DNA of 64,000 nt from positions 1-64,000 of the forward strand of contig DASQAF010000006.1 of the NCBI GenBank assembly GCA_035635855.1, read 5' to 3'. Source of the stretch: UBA11740 sp035635855 (lineage in GTDB: Bacteria; Acidobacteriota; Blastocatellia; Pyrinomonadales; Pyrinomonadaceae). The position numbers and the translations under genes were made by a program. This document shows positions 49,045 through 59,400 of the stretch, in pieces; the first letter of the stretch is position 1; the number at the start of each line of letters is the position of its first letter. Below the pieces are notes generated by a model, which was not told the DNA's origin, did not search any database, and saw nothing but the letters and a program-made list of their open reading frames with translations.

Positions 49045-49610
49045 TCAGACTTGAACATTCGTTCAACTGGTGTGCGTCCCTGATCATCATGCGCAGCGAT
49101 GTTTATGTGGCGCGCCTCGCGCGCATCGCTGACGAAGAATTCATTGTTCCGAGGTCTCTCACGCTCCGCCATAAAAATGTCACTCGAATGGTCGCCCGCG
49201 AGTCGCTGCCTCGATCTTGCCCGTCGAACGAAGACGAACAAGCACGTCAAAATAGTGATCGCAACTAACTGCCGGAAGGGGCCGACGAAGCTGTGGTGCG
49301 GCACGTTGACCGCCCACAGTGCCAGTGCGCCCGCGAAAGCGGCGAGGGCGATGTGCAATCCCATTTTTAAGGGCATTGGATCGAAAGAAAGGCTCCGGCT
49401 GATTTCACAACATTCGGTTTTGAATCGGTGGAAGTCTCCGAAGCTTTGTCGGGCGGCAAGTTGTGCTTCGTTTGGCCTCATTCCACTCTCGATGTTGGCG
49501 GCTGTTCGCATTTCAATATGGAACCGCAATTCCCCCTCAACTTCGCGCGCGATCTGATCGGGATGTCGCCGGGCATAAAGAAATCGGATTGTGGCTTTGA
49601 TCCTGGACAT
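49041..49610 (-). CDS. Permease-prefix-domain protein
   Basis: 189 aa. The N-terminus RRHPDQIAREVEGELRFHIE, then SGMRPNEAQLAARQSFGDFH is the short helical prefix normally found in front of MacB-like ABC permeases; here two membrane segments follow (~80-100, 110-128), then a polar tail. No permease domain is present, so this is a stand-alone or remnant form. It sits between a PadR regulator and the esterase, with ATG-stop overlap to the latter. Confidence 0.82.
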   Translation of the reverse strand: MSRIKATIRFLYARRHPDQIAREVEGELRFHIEMRTAANIESGMRPNEAQLAARQSFGDFHRFKTECCEISRSLSFDPMPLKMGLHIALAAFAGALALWAVNVPHHSFVGPFRQLVAITILTCLFVFVRRARSRQRLAGDHSSDIFMAERERPRNNEFFVSDAREARHINIAAHDDQGRTPVERMFKSE

Positions 49611-49625
49611 AGTGTTCGATCCCCT

Positions 49626-49958
49626 TTAGCTCGCGCGCAGGGCCTTCATGGTCGCGCCCGCCAGGCGCTCCCAATTCTGCTCCTCGAGGATTAATTGTTT
49701 CCGGCCCGTGCGGGTCAGTTTGTAGAACTTCGCGCGCTGATTGTTGTCAGAGACGTCCCACTCCGATTCGATCCATCCGCGCCGCTCAAGCCGGTAAAGT
49801 CCCGGATACAGCGAACCCTCCTCAATCTTGAGCGCGTCGTCTGAGATTTGCGCAATACGTTGACCGATTCCGTAACCATGCAAAGCACCAAGCGAGAGGG
49901 CTTTCAGAATCAACATGTCCAGCGTCCCCTGAAGTAAGCCAGCTTTCGATTTACCCAC
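49626..49958 (-). CDS. PadR-family transcriptional regulator
   Basis: 110 aa, GTG start with GGAGG eight bases upstream. Winged-helix sequence: LLQGTLDMLILKALSLGALH, GYGIGQRIAQISDDALKIEE, GSLYPGLYRLERRGWIESEW, then YKLTRTGRKQLILEEQNWER, the PadR signature throughout. It usually represses an adjacent gene and its own operon, as a dimer responding to small molecules. In Acidobacteriota it is commonly paired with permease-prefix proteins, as here. Confidence 0.95.
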   Translation of the reverse strand: MGKSKAGLLQGTLDMLILKALSLGALHGYGIGQRIAQISDDALKIEEGSLYPGLYRLERRGWIESEWDVSDNNQRAKFYKLTRTGRKQLILEEQNWERLAGATMKALRAS

Positions 49959-49989
49959 CGCGGATACCTCCTAGATGATCTAGGGCCAG

Positions 49990-50215
49990 CATAGCATTGG
50001 ACTACCCAGACTGTCTAGGGGCAACTGGATTGGAGGACGCTTCGCCACGCCCGATAAGAAGACGCTACGGGTTTGGAGCGTCAGCTTAGCCAATTGAAAC
50101 GTTCCTCAGAAAGTCACAGGTAGGACAGATTATGAAGAGGTGTCACGGTGCGGAGCCAAATTTCTTTAGCACAAATGCAAAGCGAGCGGTTATCATGGCC
50201 GCTCGCTTTATCTAT
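49990..50215 (+). ncRNA. Candidate small RNA B (shared 3' motif and hairpin)
   Basis: The 315-bp divergent gap between padR and the cyclase contains GAAGAGGTGTCACGGTGCGG (50133-), AGCCAAATTTCTTTAG and a hairpin (GCGAGCGG 50182-50189 with CCGCTCGC 50199-50206) ending in TTT. The same motif and hairpin order occurs at 46878-46935. A terminator-like hairpin upstream of both divergent genes needs a transcript of its own or an attenuator role for the cyclase. The 5' limit is a guess. Confidence 0.4.
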
Positions 50216-50273
50216 TTCCGAGCAAGTGGATTTCACAAAGCTGCAATTCACGCATTCTTAATCGCTTAAGCCT

Positions 50274-52328
50274 ATGCCCCCAATATCCGCCACTCGCAAA
50301 ACTTCATTTATTTCGTCTCTGCTGCGCCACCGTTACTGGGCCCTGGCTATCTTGCTTACGCTCGCCGTGTGGGCAGGCATTTCGCTGGCGATGCGGCCGA
50401 TGAAGGACGCCGACGGTTCGTACGCCTCACATCCTTATGGATTGACTACTGGGCTGGAGAATCACGCGCTCGATCTCTTTTTCCAACTGCGCGATGCGCG
50501 CCATCCGGTCCTGCGACAACGCGGCCTGTCCGAACCGATTACCATCATTGAGATTGACGAAGCGTCAATCAAGGCGTCCAACGTGCGGCTGCAAAAATGG
50601 CCGCGTGATTGGTACGCGCGCCTGATTGATCGTGCCAGCGTCGGCGGCGCCGGCGTGATCGGGCTGGACACTTTTCTAAGCGAAGAAGGTGGAGTCTCTG
50701 CCGAGGACAAAGCCGCGGATCAGAAATTAGCGAAGTCAATCCACGACGCCGGCAATGTGGTAATTGCGATGAAGACCGCCGCCGGTGGCTTTGAAGAGAT
50801 CAAGCCGCTGCCGGTGTTTGCCGAAGCGGCGTACGCGGTTGGCTTTGTCGATCTTCCGCTGGATCCGGATGGTTTCGTTCGTGGTTCGCAACTGTTTCAA
50901 TCACGGCCGGGCCAGGACACCAAGTTCAGTTTCTCGACGAGGCTCGCGGAAGGTTATCTGGCCGCCGGCGCGGTCGAAGGCGCGGAGCCGCAGTATCTGA
51001 AGCCGGATGCGGATGGCGCAGTGCGCTTGGGCGATCGGGTAATCCGTTTGCGGAATGATCTCAATTTGCAAATGGATTTCCGCGCGCGATCACCGGCTTT
51101 TCGGCGCGTCTCAGCCGCCGACATCCTCTTCAACAAGCAAGCGCAGGTATCTGATGATCTCTTTCGCAACCGCATAGTTTTGATCGGCGCTTCGAATATC
51201 GATGCTCCCGATCTATTCCCGACGCCTTTCTATGAGCCGTCGGCGCTGGCGCGTCTGTTCGATAGAAGTTTGCCGACCGTCCCCAAACGAACGCCGGGTG
51301 GCGAGCTGCACGCGAACGCGGCCGCCACCCTTTTGTTCGGCAGAACCTTTACCCGCCCGCGCTACATTTGGCAGGCGCTTGCCGTGTTGCTGTCACTGAC
51401 ACTGGTGGCGCTCAGCGTCTTTAGTCTGCGCGCGCTGTGGGGATTACTCGCGGTCGTACTAGTCGCGGTTCTGGCGCTGGTAGTTTCCTCCTGGGCCTTC
51501 AATGCGCACGGATTGATCCTGCCGTTGGCAAGCGCGTGGCTGGGAATGGCGATCCTGACGCCGGCCGGACTGGGCCTGCGTTATGCGCGCGAGCGTCTGC
51601 TGCGCAGCGAAACTGAAGCCGAGCGCGCGCAGATGATGGACATCTTCTCGCGCTTCGTCTCTTCGGATGTCGCCAACGAGATGTGGGAGCGGCGCGGCCA
51701 GGCGGCGCTGGCCGGAGAGAATCGCACGGTCACGATCATCTTCACGGACATTCGGAACTTTACCACGCTTTCCGAATCCGAATCTTCCGACGTCGTAGTC
51801 GAATGGCTCAACGACTATTTCGGGCGGATGAATGTCATCGTGGAGTCTTTCGGCGGTCACATCAATAAGTACATCGGCGACGGCTTAATGATCGTCTTTG
51901 GCGCTCCCGTAGATCGGGGTGACAAAGAAGAAGCGCGCGCGGCTGTCGATTGTGGTCTGGCGATGCTCGACGAAGTCGAGCGCATGAACAAAGATTGGGA
52001 AGGCACCGGCCGTCCCGTGGTCAAGATTGGTTGCGGCATTCACACAGGTCTGGCGACGTGTGGAGTCGTTGGAGCGGTGCGCCGTCTGGAATACACGGTC
52101 ATCGGCGACACGGTCAATCTGTCGGCGCGGCTTGAATCAACGACCAAAGAATTCGGCGTGCCGATCCTGATCAGCGAAGCGACCGCGCAATTGCTCGGTG
52201 ATGCATACGAGATGAAGCCGCTGGGCGAAGCAAAAGTCAAAGGCAAGACCAAGAGCACGACGGTGTTGACGATCGCCAGGAAGAAGCCGAAATCCGAATC
52301 GAGCGCTTCCACTGCGGAAGCAAAGTGA
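50274..52328 (+). CDS. CHASE2-domain adenylate/guanylate cyclase (class III)
   Basis: 684 aa. Membrane segment ~20-38, extracytoplasmic CHASE2 sensor (~45-360: ITIIEIDEASIKASNVRLQK, WPRDWYARLIDRASVGGAGV, DLFPTPFYEP), three membrane segments (~370-445), then the cyclase domain (~455-660): TVTIIFTDIRNFTTLSESES (first metal Asp), KYIGDGLMIVFGAPVDRGD (second Asp), KIGCGIHTGLATCGVVGAVR, YTVIGDTVNLSARLESTTKE. Substrate residues look complete, so it should make cAMP (or cGMP) in response to an outside signal. A stalk links sensor and catalytic parts. Confidence 0.95.
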   Translation: MPPISATRKTSFISSLLRHRYWALAILLTLAVWAGISLAMRPMKDADGSYASHPYGLTTGLENHALDLFFQLRDARHPVLRQRGLSEPITIIEIDEASIKASNVRLQKWPRDWYARLIDRASVGGAGVIGLDTFLSEEGGVSAEDKAADQKLAKSIHDAGNVVIAMKTAAGGFEEIKPLPVFAEAAYAVGFVDLPLDPDGFVRGSQLFQSRPGQDTKFSFSTRLAEGYLAAGAVEGAEPQYLKPDADGAVRLGDRVIRLRNDLNLQMDFRARSPAFRRVSAADILFNKQAQVSDDLFRNRIVLIGASNIDAPDLFPTPFYEPSALARLFDRSLPTVPKRTPGGELHANAAATLLFGRTFTRPRYIWQALAVLLSLTLVALSVFSLRALWGLLAVVLVAVLALVVSSWAFNAHGLILPLASAWLGMAILTPAGLGLRYARERLLRSETEAERAQMMDIFSRFVSSDVANEMWERRGQAALAGENRTVTIIFTDIRNFTTLSESESSDVVVEWLNDYFGRMNVIVESFGGHINKYIGDGLMIVFGAPVDRGDKEEARAAVDCGLAMLDEVERMNKDWEGTGRPVVKIGCGIHTGLATCGVVGAVRRLEYTVIGDTVNLSARLESTTKEFGVPILISEATAQLLGDAYEMKPLGEAKVKGKTKSTTVLTIARKKPKSESSASTAEAK

Positions 52329-52377
52329 ATCGACTTGAGCGAGGCTGACAACCGAGCGATGAAGATAGAACAACCGG

Positions 52378-53211
52378 TCAACTTAACGATTTGCCCTGTC
52401 CTGATTCTGGAGCAAATCCAGTGGCTAAGATGTAATCGCGAGTTTGAACCGCCGCGCTATCATTTTGTAGTAGCTGAACGAACTGCTGTAGCTCGGCGAG
52501 ATTGAGATCTGAAATGGCCCAGTAGTTCATGCCTGCATTGGTCCAGCTAATCAGGTTGTAGCCCTGGCGAACAAGAGCTTTCCCCGAAACGTCCGATGCT
52601 GCGGTGGACGGCCAGACAAAAACGTTAATGTAATGCTGCCGATGCTGATAGACCAGGGCGGCGACGGGCCGATTGCCGACATAATCAAGCCGCCCGCCTA
52701 CCAAGCTGAATCCGGCCGAAGCTAAATCTTTTACCGGGGGTGAAAAATCGAGCCGGCCGTCGAACCATGGCTTGACGGTGTGCTGGTCCGAAGATGGCAC
52801 ATCGGTCAGGTGCTTCTCCATCAGCGAGCGCACATGGCTGGAAACGATCTCCTGCGCCATGAGATCGCTTGTTGACGGACGACTTAGGAGCACAATCAAC
52901 CCCCAAGCGATGATCACCAGCACGGCAAACCATACCGCCGGAATCATCCAACGCCAGGAAAGACGCGACGATCGATTCGTCACTTCGCTTTCGTTACGTA
53001 TGGCTGAGCGTACGCGATCTCGCAAAGCCGCAGGCGGCTCAAAACGCAGAGCGGTGGCGCCGACTGCGGAATGCAAACTGCGAAGTTCACTGTAAGCCTG
53101 CGCGCACGTCTGGCAGTCATGCAGGTGCGCTTCGATCTCCAGATTTCTGACGAGGTCCAACTCGCCGTCGAGATACGGATGAATCAACCTGTGCGCCTCC
53201 TGACAAATCAA
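52378..53211 (-). CDS. Anti-sigma factor with zf-HC2 and one membrane segment
   Basis: 277 aa. N-terminal zinc-binding anti-sigma domain: EAHRLIHPYLDGELDLVRNL, then EIEAHLHDCQTCAQAYSELR (H-x3-C-x2-C). Membrane segment ~90-110 (WMIPAVWFAVLVIIAWGLIV); the extracytoplasmic part (~115-277) carries a beta domain (FSLVGGRLDYVGNRPVAALV, then YQHRQHYINVFVWPST), probably the sensor. Located one base after its ECF sigma gene, the usual pairing. It holds the sigma factor inactive until a signal. Confidence 0.93.
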   Translation of the reverse strand: MICQEAHRLIHPYLDGELDLVRNLEIEAHLHDCQTCAQAYSELRSLHSAVGATALRFEPPAALRDRVRSAIRNESEVTNRSSRLSWRWMIPAVWFAVLVIIAWGLIVLLSRPSTSDLMAQEIVSSHVRSLMEKHLTDVPSSDQHTVKPWFDGRLDFSPPVKDLASAGFSLVGGRLDYVGNRPVAALVYQHRQHYINVFVWPSTAASDVSGKALVRQGYNLISWTNAGMNYWAISDLNLAELQQFVQLLQNDSAAVQTRDYILATGFAPESGQGKSLS

Positions 53212-53212
53212 T

Positions 53213-53800
53213 TCAAGTCTCCTTGCTCACGCGACTCACCAAGAGCTCGCGCAGCCGTTTGCGACCGCGAGCCAGACGCGACATGACCGTGCCAATGGGC
53301 AGATCGGCGATGCTGGAAATCTCCTTGTAGGAGAGGTCTTCCATCTCGCGCATAATCAAAACTTCGCGAAACTCAATCGGCAGTTCTTCCAGCGCCAGTC
53401 TCACCAATTTTGAATCGACGGTTTGTAATAAGATGGTCTCGGGATTTTCAGTGCTGATTCCAACCTCATCCAGCTTATCGTCAATCGGTTCGCTCAATTC
53501 CCGTGAGCGGTTTTGTTGCAGCCACGTGTAGCAGGTATTTCTCACGATGGTTAGCAGCCACGACCGGCTATCACCTCCGCGATAGCCGCCAAAGAACTTG
53601 AACGCACGCATGTAAGCTTCCTGCACCACATCTTCAGCGTCGTGATCGTCTCGCACCAGCCACCGGGCCAGGTTGTACGCAGCGCCGAAGTGCGGCAGTG
53701 CAATTGTCTCGAACTGAGCAGTTTTGCTTTCCTCCGGCAACGAACATCCTCGCTGATCAACCGAACGACGCCTTCTAAGCAAAGACTGATGATCGGTCAC
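53213..53800 (-). CDS. ECF RNA polymerase sigma factor
   Basis: 195 aa from GTG 53800; earlier starts in the open frame would overlap the divergent doxX gene. Region 2: GAAYNLARWLVRDDHDAEDV, VQEAYMRAFKFFGGYRGGDS, WLLTIVRNTCYTWLQQ. Region 4: LPIEFREVLIMREMEDLSYK, EISSIADLPIGTVMSRLARG. This is the RpoE-like group that pairs with zf-HC2 anti-sigma factors, and the anti-sigma gene is directly downstream. The start is weakly supported by a ribosome site. Confidence 0.92.
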   Translation of the reverse strand: MTDHQSLLRRRRSVDQRGCSLPEESKTAQFETIALPHFGAAYNLARWLVRDDHDAEDVVQEAYMRAFKFFGGYRGGDSRSWLLTIVRNTCYTWLQQNRSRELSEPIDDKLDEVGISTENPETILLQTVDSKLVRLALEELPIEFREVLIMREMEDLSYKEISSIADLPIGTVMSRLARGRKRLRELLVSRVSKET

Positions 53801-53903
53801 ATTTATTCCCGCACCACTGAGGGAATGTCTGGCGGGAATATTCACACACCTGAAATGGTCTGTACAGGCAAAGGCAATTAGCGAAAAGGGGGACTGACTG
53901 ACA

Positions 53904-54395
53904 ATGAACAAACTCACTAACTGGATATTTGATCCGCCGATTGACGGCCCGGCCACAACCTTCTTGCTGCGACTGATGGTTGGAGGTGTATTTCTCTGGG
54001 AGGGCATCCTTAAATTCGTTTACCCGAATCAGGGTGTGGGACGTTTCACCAAGTTGGGATTTCCCGCGCCGCATTTCACAGCCACCGCGGATGGTTGGTT
54101 CGAGATCATCGGCGGCATCCTGTTGCTCTCGGGTTTCCTGACGCGCCTGATCGCCGTGCCATTCATTATCGAGATGCTGGTGGCGATGGCATCGACGAAG
54201 ATTCCGCTGTTCCTGGGAACCTCGCCGCTCCCGTTGCCGCCTGTGCCACCACAAGTGGGTTTCTGGGCGGTGCTGCACGAGATACGCTCGGAGTACGCGC
54301 AACTTATGACCTGTGCATTTCTGTTATTGGCCGGACCGGGACGGTGGTCCATCGATGCCCTCCTCGCGAAAAGACGCGAAGCCTCGCAACATTAG
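53904..54395 (+). CDS. DoxX-family membrane protein
   Basis: 163 aa, four membrane segments (about 22-42, 62-85, 92-112, 128-148). ATTFLLRLMVGGVFLWEGIL, KFVYPNQGVGRFTKLGFPAP and EIIGGILLLSGFLTRLIAVP are the DoxX/TQO pattern. Family members include a subunit of thiosulfate:quinone oxidoreductase, but most bacterial copies are uncharacterised membrane proteins under stress control. It is divergent from the ECF sigma gene, which may control it. Confidence 0.92.
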   Translation: MNKLTNWIFDPPIDGPATTFLLRLMVGGVFLWEGILKFVYPNQGVGRFTKLGFPAPHFTATADGWFEIIGGILLLSGFLTRLIAVPFIIEMLVAMASTKIPLFLGTSPLPLPPVPPQVGFWAVLHEIRSEYAQLMTCAFLLLAGPGRWSIDALLAKRREASQH

Positions 54396-54754
54396 TTGGT
54401 CACAGATTTGACCGAACAGGCTTGGAAGCTTTATGCGGCCCGAGGCCAATTCATATATTTCGCGAGAGATGGAACTGGAGCCTAAGGACCCAAGCAAGAG
54501 CAGCGTTCAGCGCCGGCGCCTCTTCTAGCGCCGAGAGTTGGACACTAATCCCTTTGTTGTGGCCGTTGTCGGGGCCACTGCTCCTCAATGAAGACTTCAA
54601 TCTCTCGCGCTGTTAAATGATTGACCTTACTTCCTTAAGCAAAAACCCACTCTAATCGCGTCCACATTAGTAGCCAGGTCGATCGGAGCGGTCTCTTTTT
54701 GGCGATAGGAGTGGGGACAACGCCGGATGGATACTGCGAGCGGTTGAACTGGCC
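54396..54754. other. Intergenic region
   Basis: About 360 bp between doxX and the sigma gene. Small frames here have no ribosome sites; nothing recognisable. Confidence 0.4.
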
Positions 54755-55963
54755 GTGGTCGGCATCATGCAGCATTCCATCCAAATACTGGGGGATTATT
54801 ACCGTCTCAGACCGGGCCGCGTATCTTCGCAGTTGCTCGCGCACGCTCTTTGCCAATATGATAGTCGCGCTTTGATCGACCGCCCCAAACGACACACCAC
54901 GCCTTCGTCTGAAGCGGAGCATTTGAAGAATCTGTCTGCTTGCGCGTCCGACGTGGATTCAATTTATTCCCGCTGTGCCGAAACTTTTCCAACGTACGGC
55001 CTGACGGCGGAGGATTTTCGCGCGGCTATTACCGGCGCCATAGATAAGTACCTCGTTAGATTCGCAAAAGGCGGCGTCGCGCCAACCGTCAAAGAGATTC
55101 GTGAATTCATCAACGAGCTTCAGAATGCGGATCTCTATCTCGCGCTCGCTTGCGAACGCGGAAACGAACACGCCTGGCAACACTTTGATCTGGAGTATCG
55201 GCCTTTCATTGAGCGTTTGGCGCGTCATCTTGCCAGTACCGGGACAGACGCCGATGAAGTGATCGATTCCGTCTACGCCGAGCTGTTCGGCACCAAATTA
55301 GTTGCCGGAGTGCGTCAGTCGAAGTTCCGCAGCTACACCGGTCGCGGCACGTTGCGGGGCTGGCTGCGGGCCGTGGTGTCGAATGCGGTGGTGGATTTGT
55401 ATCGGGGCCGGCAGGACGAAGTGCCTCTGGAGAACTGGTCAGGCAGCAGCGAAGAAACCCGTGAAAAGCAAAGCGACAGCGCGCGGGCGCGGGGCGCCGA
55501 AGACGCGATGCTCGCTAACGTGACGCGCAAGCGTTACCGTTCAGTGACAGTCGCGGCGTTGGATCAAGCCCTGGCGACCCTCGACGATCACGAAACCTTG
55601 CTGCTGCTTTACTATCACGTTGACGGTCTCAAGCTGCGCGAAATCGCCCGCATCGTGGAAGAGCCAAAGTCACCGATTCGACGCTGGTTTCAGCGCCGAT
55701 CCAAGCGCGGGGACCAGCCGCGATCGAAACGGGTGCATGAATCGACGGTGATGCGCTGGCTCGAGAAGGCTTACCGGAAGGTTTTGGATCGGTTTCACGC
55801 AGAGCTTGGTGACAAGCACGGACTGAGCCCGGCGGAGATCGAAATTTGTCGCGGAATTGCGACCGAAGATCTGGGACAGGGAGTAAATCTCGACGCACGT
55901 CGCGCAGAGCGCGGGAGTCTTACGAAGGGAGAGCCAAAGTCTCAGATTGAGCAGGCCTCGTAA
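54755..55963 (+). CDS. Sigma-70-family factor with extra N-terminal domain
   Basis: 402 aa as read; the true start may be at ATG 54767 or later since residues 1-70 look unconserved. The middle region (~100-230) reads DLYLALACERGNEHAWQHFD, RHLASTGTDADEVIDSVYAE, SYTGRGTLRGWLRAVVSNAV, VDLYRG: sigma region 2. Region 4 (~270-300) is LATLDDHETLLLLYYHVDGL, then KLREIARIV, followed by an inserted basic stretch (RRWFQRRSKRGDQPRSKRVH) and helical tail. It is followed after 8 bp by a zf-HC2 gene and then a CHAT-TPR gene, so it is probably their regulator. Confidence 0.85.
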   Translation: MVGIMQHSIQILGDYYRLRPGRVSSQLLAHALCQYDSRALIDRPKRHTTPSSEAEHLKNLSACASDVDSIYSRCAETFPTYGLTAEDFRAAITGAIDKYLVRFAKGGVAPTVKEIREFINELQNADLYLALACERGNEHAWQHFDLEYRPFIERLARHLASTGTDADEVIDSVYAELFGTKLVAGVRQSKFRSYTGRGTLRGWLRAVVSNAVVDLYRGRQDEVPLENWSGSSEETREKQSDSARARGAEDAMLANVTRKRYRSVTVAALDQALATLDDHETLLLLYYHVDGLKLREIARIVEEPKSPIRRWFQRRSKRGDQPRSKRVHESTVMRWLEKAYRKVLDRFHAELGDKHGLSPAEIEICRGIATEDLGQGVNLDARRAERGSLTKGEPKSQIEQAS

Positions 55964-55971
55964 CTTAATCA

Positions 55972-56415
55972 GTGACACGAGCGGAAACAGATAAAGAGAT
56001 GGAAGCCATTGGTCAACTGATCCACGAACGTCTCAACTGCCCTCCAGACGTGGCAACGGCGATTTACTCAGCGGCGCATCTTGATGAAGATGCGCTCGGT
56101 GCGTTTGTCGAAGGCCGGCTCAGCGAAGACGAGTCCGCGACGATAGTCTCTCATCTGCTGGCTTGTGAATCGTGTCGCAGCGCGTCGGCGCGTTTGATCC
56201 GTCTTGAGTCATTCCCCTCCAGCGATGATGAAGTCACGATCCCCGAGGATTCGCCGAGCCGTCTGCGTCAATGGTTAGACTCTCTGGCCTCACAGGTGGT
56301 ACCTTCGTCCGGCGAAGACGCAGTCTTCGCTTATCAGAATCCCGACACCGATCAAGAAGCGGATGATCTCAGCAAACCAAAGCAGAACGATTCCGCGACT
56401 GAGCCCGAAAAATAG
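55972..56415 (+). CDS. zf-HC2-type anti-sigma-like protein
   Basis: 147 aa, GTG start. The core is AAHLDEDALGAFVEGRLSED, then ESATIVSHLLACESCRSASA with H-x3-C-x2-C (H161-like spacing preserved at ~62-69). The N-terminus is helical (MEAIGQLIHERLNCPPDVAT); no membrane segment, so it is a soluble anti-sigma. The C-terminus is acidic and Gln/Asn/Glu-rich. It lies between the sigma gene and the CHAT-TPR gene with short gaps (8 and 30 bp). Confidence 0.85.
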   Translation: MTRAETDKEMEAIGQLIHERLNCPPDVATAIYSAAHLDEDALGAFVEGRLSEDESATIVSHLLACESCRSASARLIRLESFPSSDDEVTIPEDSPSRLRQWLDSLASQVVPSSGEDAVFAYQNPDTDQEADDLSKPKQNDSATEPEK

Positions 56416-56445
56416 AAACACATCAATAGCAAAAGGACCCTGACC

Positions 56446-59400
56446 GTGTTGAGAATCTTGACCCTCGCTTCCCGGTTCCTGGTAATCTTTGTCTGTGCAA
56501 TCTCCGTAGGCATCAGCAGTTTCAATTTCACGTTGCCGGCCCAGGACACCAAGCCGCGCCGACCTTTGCCAAAACCTCCGTCCGGTTCGCGCGGATTTGA
56601 ACAAACCGGACGCGATGCATCGTCGCGACTCATCGCCGCCGGCGCCACCCGTGGCCCGCTGAAACCGATCGCGCCCTATGAAGGTCTCGCCTATAATCCC
56701 CGACCATTTTTTGCGTGGGCCCCACAACCAGGGGCTGTTTCGTATCATTTGACGATGCGTGAAGGCGCCGAGTCGTCGGCCCCGATTGTTTTCGAAACCG
56801 ATGTGAAGACCGCACAGTTCGCCTATCCGGCGGATGCGCCGGCATTGACTCCCGGCAAACTTTATTCCTGGCGGGTCTCAACCGCGGGCGTGATGGAAAG
56901 AAAACAGGGCGCGGTGGCGACATTCTTTGTCCTGGCGGGCGAAGACGCCGCGCAGATCAAAGCAGCTTTGGAGAAAGCGAAGCTCGCCTCGCCAAAGAGC
57001 GCAGCCGAACGCCTGGCGCAGGCCCGCATCTTTGAAGAATACGGCGTTTGGTACGACGCTTTGGGCATTGCCAGCGAACTTCTCAGCGAAAATCCAAACG
57101 ATGCCGAAGCAAAAGCATACTACGATTCGCTGATCCAAAAGCTTAGACAGGAAACAACCAAAGCGGCCGGGCAATCCTCCTCTTTGGCCTTTCCTTTATG
57201 GCAGCAGCTTCGACCGTTGGTTGCCGCTCAAAAGGAAGCTTCGGCGCGTTCGGCAATCAATGGCAATCGCGTGGCAGCGCGTTTTCTTTATCGCGAGCTA
57301 TTGTTCGCGGCCGTAACCGCGCGGCTCTACGACAGTCCGCCGCTGCAATTCGCCGAGCAGACGCGCAAGCTCCTGGCCGAGAGTGATGACGAGAATGCGG
57401 CTCTCGAAGCAAAGCTCGATGAATGGTCGAAAGAGCAAAAGCCGGGTGTCGGTTTTACAAACGCGGGCCAGGGTATCGAGCAGATTCTGTACCTGGTCCA
57501 GGTTGCTCATCTTCGTGACGCCGAGAAGGACGCGGGTAAGGACGCCCCGCCCGGGTCGCCGCGTGAATTGACCGAACGCACCCTCGAATTGTCCGCCGCA
57601 GAAGGAATTGAGCTGGCCGTTGCCGGCTTCTCGGGCTCACTATCTTTCTTTGCGCTGCGTGAGAAGCGCATGGACGACGTGGGCCCACCGTTGGATCACG
57701 CTGAGGCGATTTGGAAAAAATGGAATGATCCGGTTGGGCTTTATCAGGCCGCTCTCGTCCGAGCTTACGCCGCCTACGCTTTGGAGAACTGGAAAGACGC
57801 GGCGACGTTCTTCTCCAGCGCGGCCGAGCGGGCCAGACTCCTGCCCGAACTTCGCAAGGGCAGAATCAATGCGCTCTCGATGCTGGCTACAGTCCTGCGG
57901 AATGCCGGGGACAAGGAGGGCGTGCACGCCGCGTTGCTTTCGGCCCTCGAAGAACAGCAGCGGGTTTTGCAGGAAACGATTGGCGAAGAGCCACGTCTGA
58001 AAGAATCAAAAACGCTGGCCAGTCTGGAAATACAATTTGGCGGTGCGCTAGCGGCCTTAGGGCGCCACGTTGAAGGTGGCGAGTGGTACGCACGCGCAGA
58101 GGTTTTGCAAAGCGAGAACTATCGGGTCGAGAAGGCACTAATCGAAAAGAAAATTTCGGATACAAGCAAGACCCTGCAGGCAAAGATTGATGCAAGCACC
58201 TCGGCTGATTATCGTCGAGCCGCAGCCGGGGTGATCGAAAGTTTCACCAACTCAATGCTCGCCTATCTCGACAGCCTCGCGTCGGCGCGCAACGATCTGG
58301 TTGAAATAGCGAGAATCGCGGATGCGAGACTTGCCCTGGCGCGACGCGGAGGCGATCCGGAAAAGGTCGCACACGGCCTGGACCAGACAGCTAACGCTTA
58401 TCGTAAAGCCGGAGATTATGCCAAGGCCCGATCGGCGGCTGAAGAAGCTCTTACCCTGCGCACCAACGATCCGCGTCATCGTGGGCTTTATGAAACCCTC
58501 TATCTGCTCGCTCAAATCGCCGACGATGCCGATGATTGGAACGGAGCACTGGTTCGTTATCATCAGGTAATCGAGCAGACCAGACCCGGAGTGCTTCCGG
58601 CCATTTACGATCTCAGCGCCGAGTCCCGCGAGGATCTCCGCTCGAGCGAGGCGCAGATGAATAACATTGATATCCTCGCTCGCGCCGGCAAGGCGCTCGA
58701 TGCCAGATTGGCGATTGGCAGAATCCTCGCGAGGCAAGGCAACTATCGCGAAGCAGATCGAGAGTACCAGGGCGTACTCAACGATGCGCCACAGCTCTAC
58801 GCGTTTGGCGCGCCCGACGAAGCCGAGTTGCTGAGCTGGCTGCGTGCGAGCGGCCGCAATGATGTCAAAAGCGTCGACGTGGCAGCGCATCGCCGTCAAA
58901 GCGGATTCACGCCGCCCAGGGACGAGGATGAGCGTTTTAACTTAGCCGCGCTGATGGTCAATGCCCAGCGCTCGACGGTGATTAGTTATCGCGCCATGCT
59001 GTATGAGGACGAGAACGATCTTGATAACGCCGTCAAAGCCTATGAGCAAGCGAATGCGTTGAGTGCGAGCCTGGTCGGCGGGAGTTTTTTCTTATCCGGT
59101 ACTTATGTGGCGCTGGCGAGAATCGAACGCGAGCGCGGTAATTATCAGGCTGCTGAGGCTCCTATCGAAGCGGCGCTGGCCGAATTCGTCCGCAAGAACG
59201 AAGCCTGGGGCATCGCCAGTATGCTTGTGTTCAAGAGCGCGTTGAGGCGCGACCAGGGCCGTCTGGCGGAATCGAAACAGTTGGGTGAGGACGCCCTTAA
59301 GATTGCGCGGCCTCTGGGATCGCGTCCGCAAACGGCCTCGATCCTGCGCACGCTGGGACGAACTGAAAGCGAGCAAGGTGGCGAATCTCTCAAGGCTTCT

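Noticed and set aside
53801..54007. Upstream extension of the ECF sigma factor to 54007
   Set aside because: It overlaps the divergent doxX start and has no sigma likeness.
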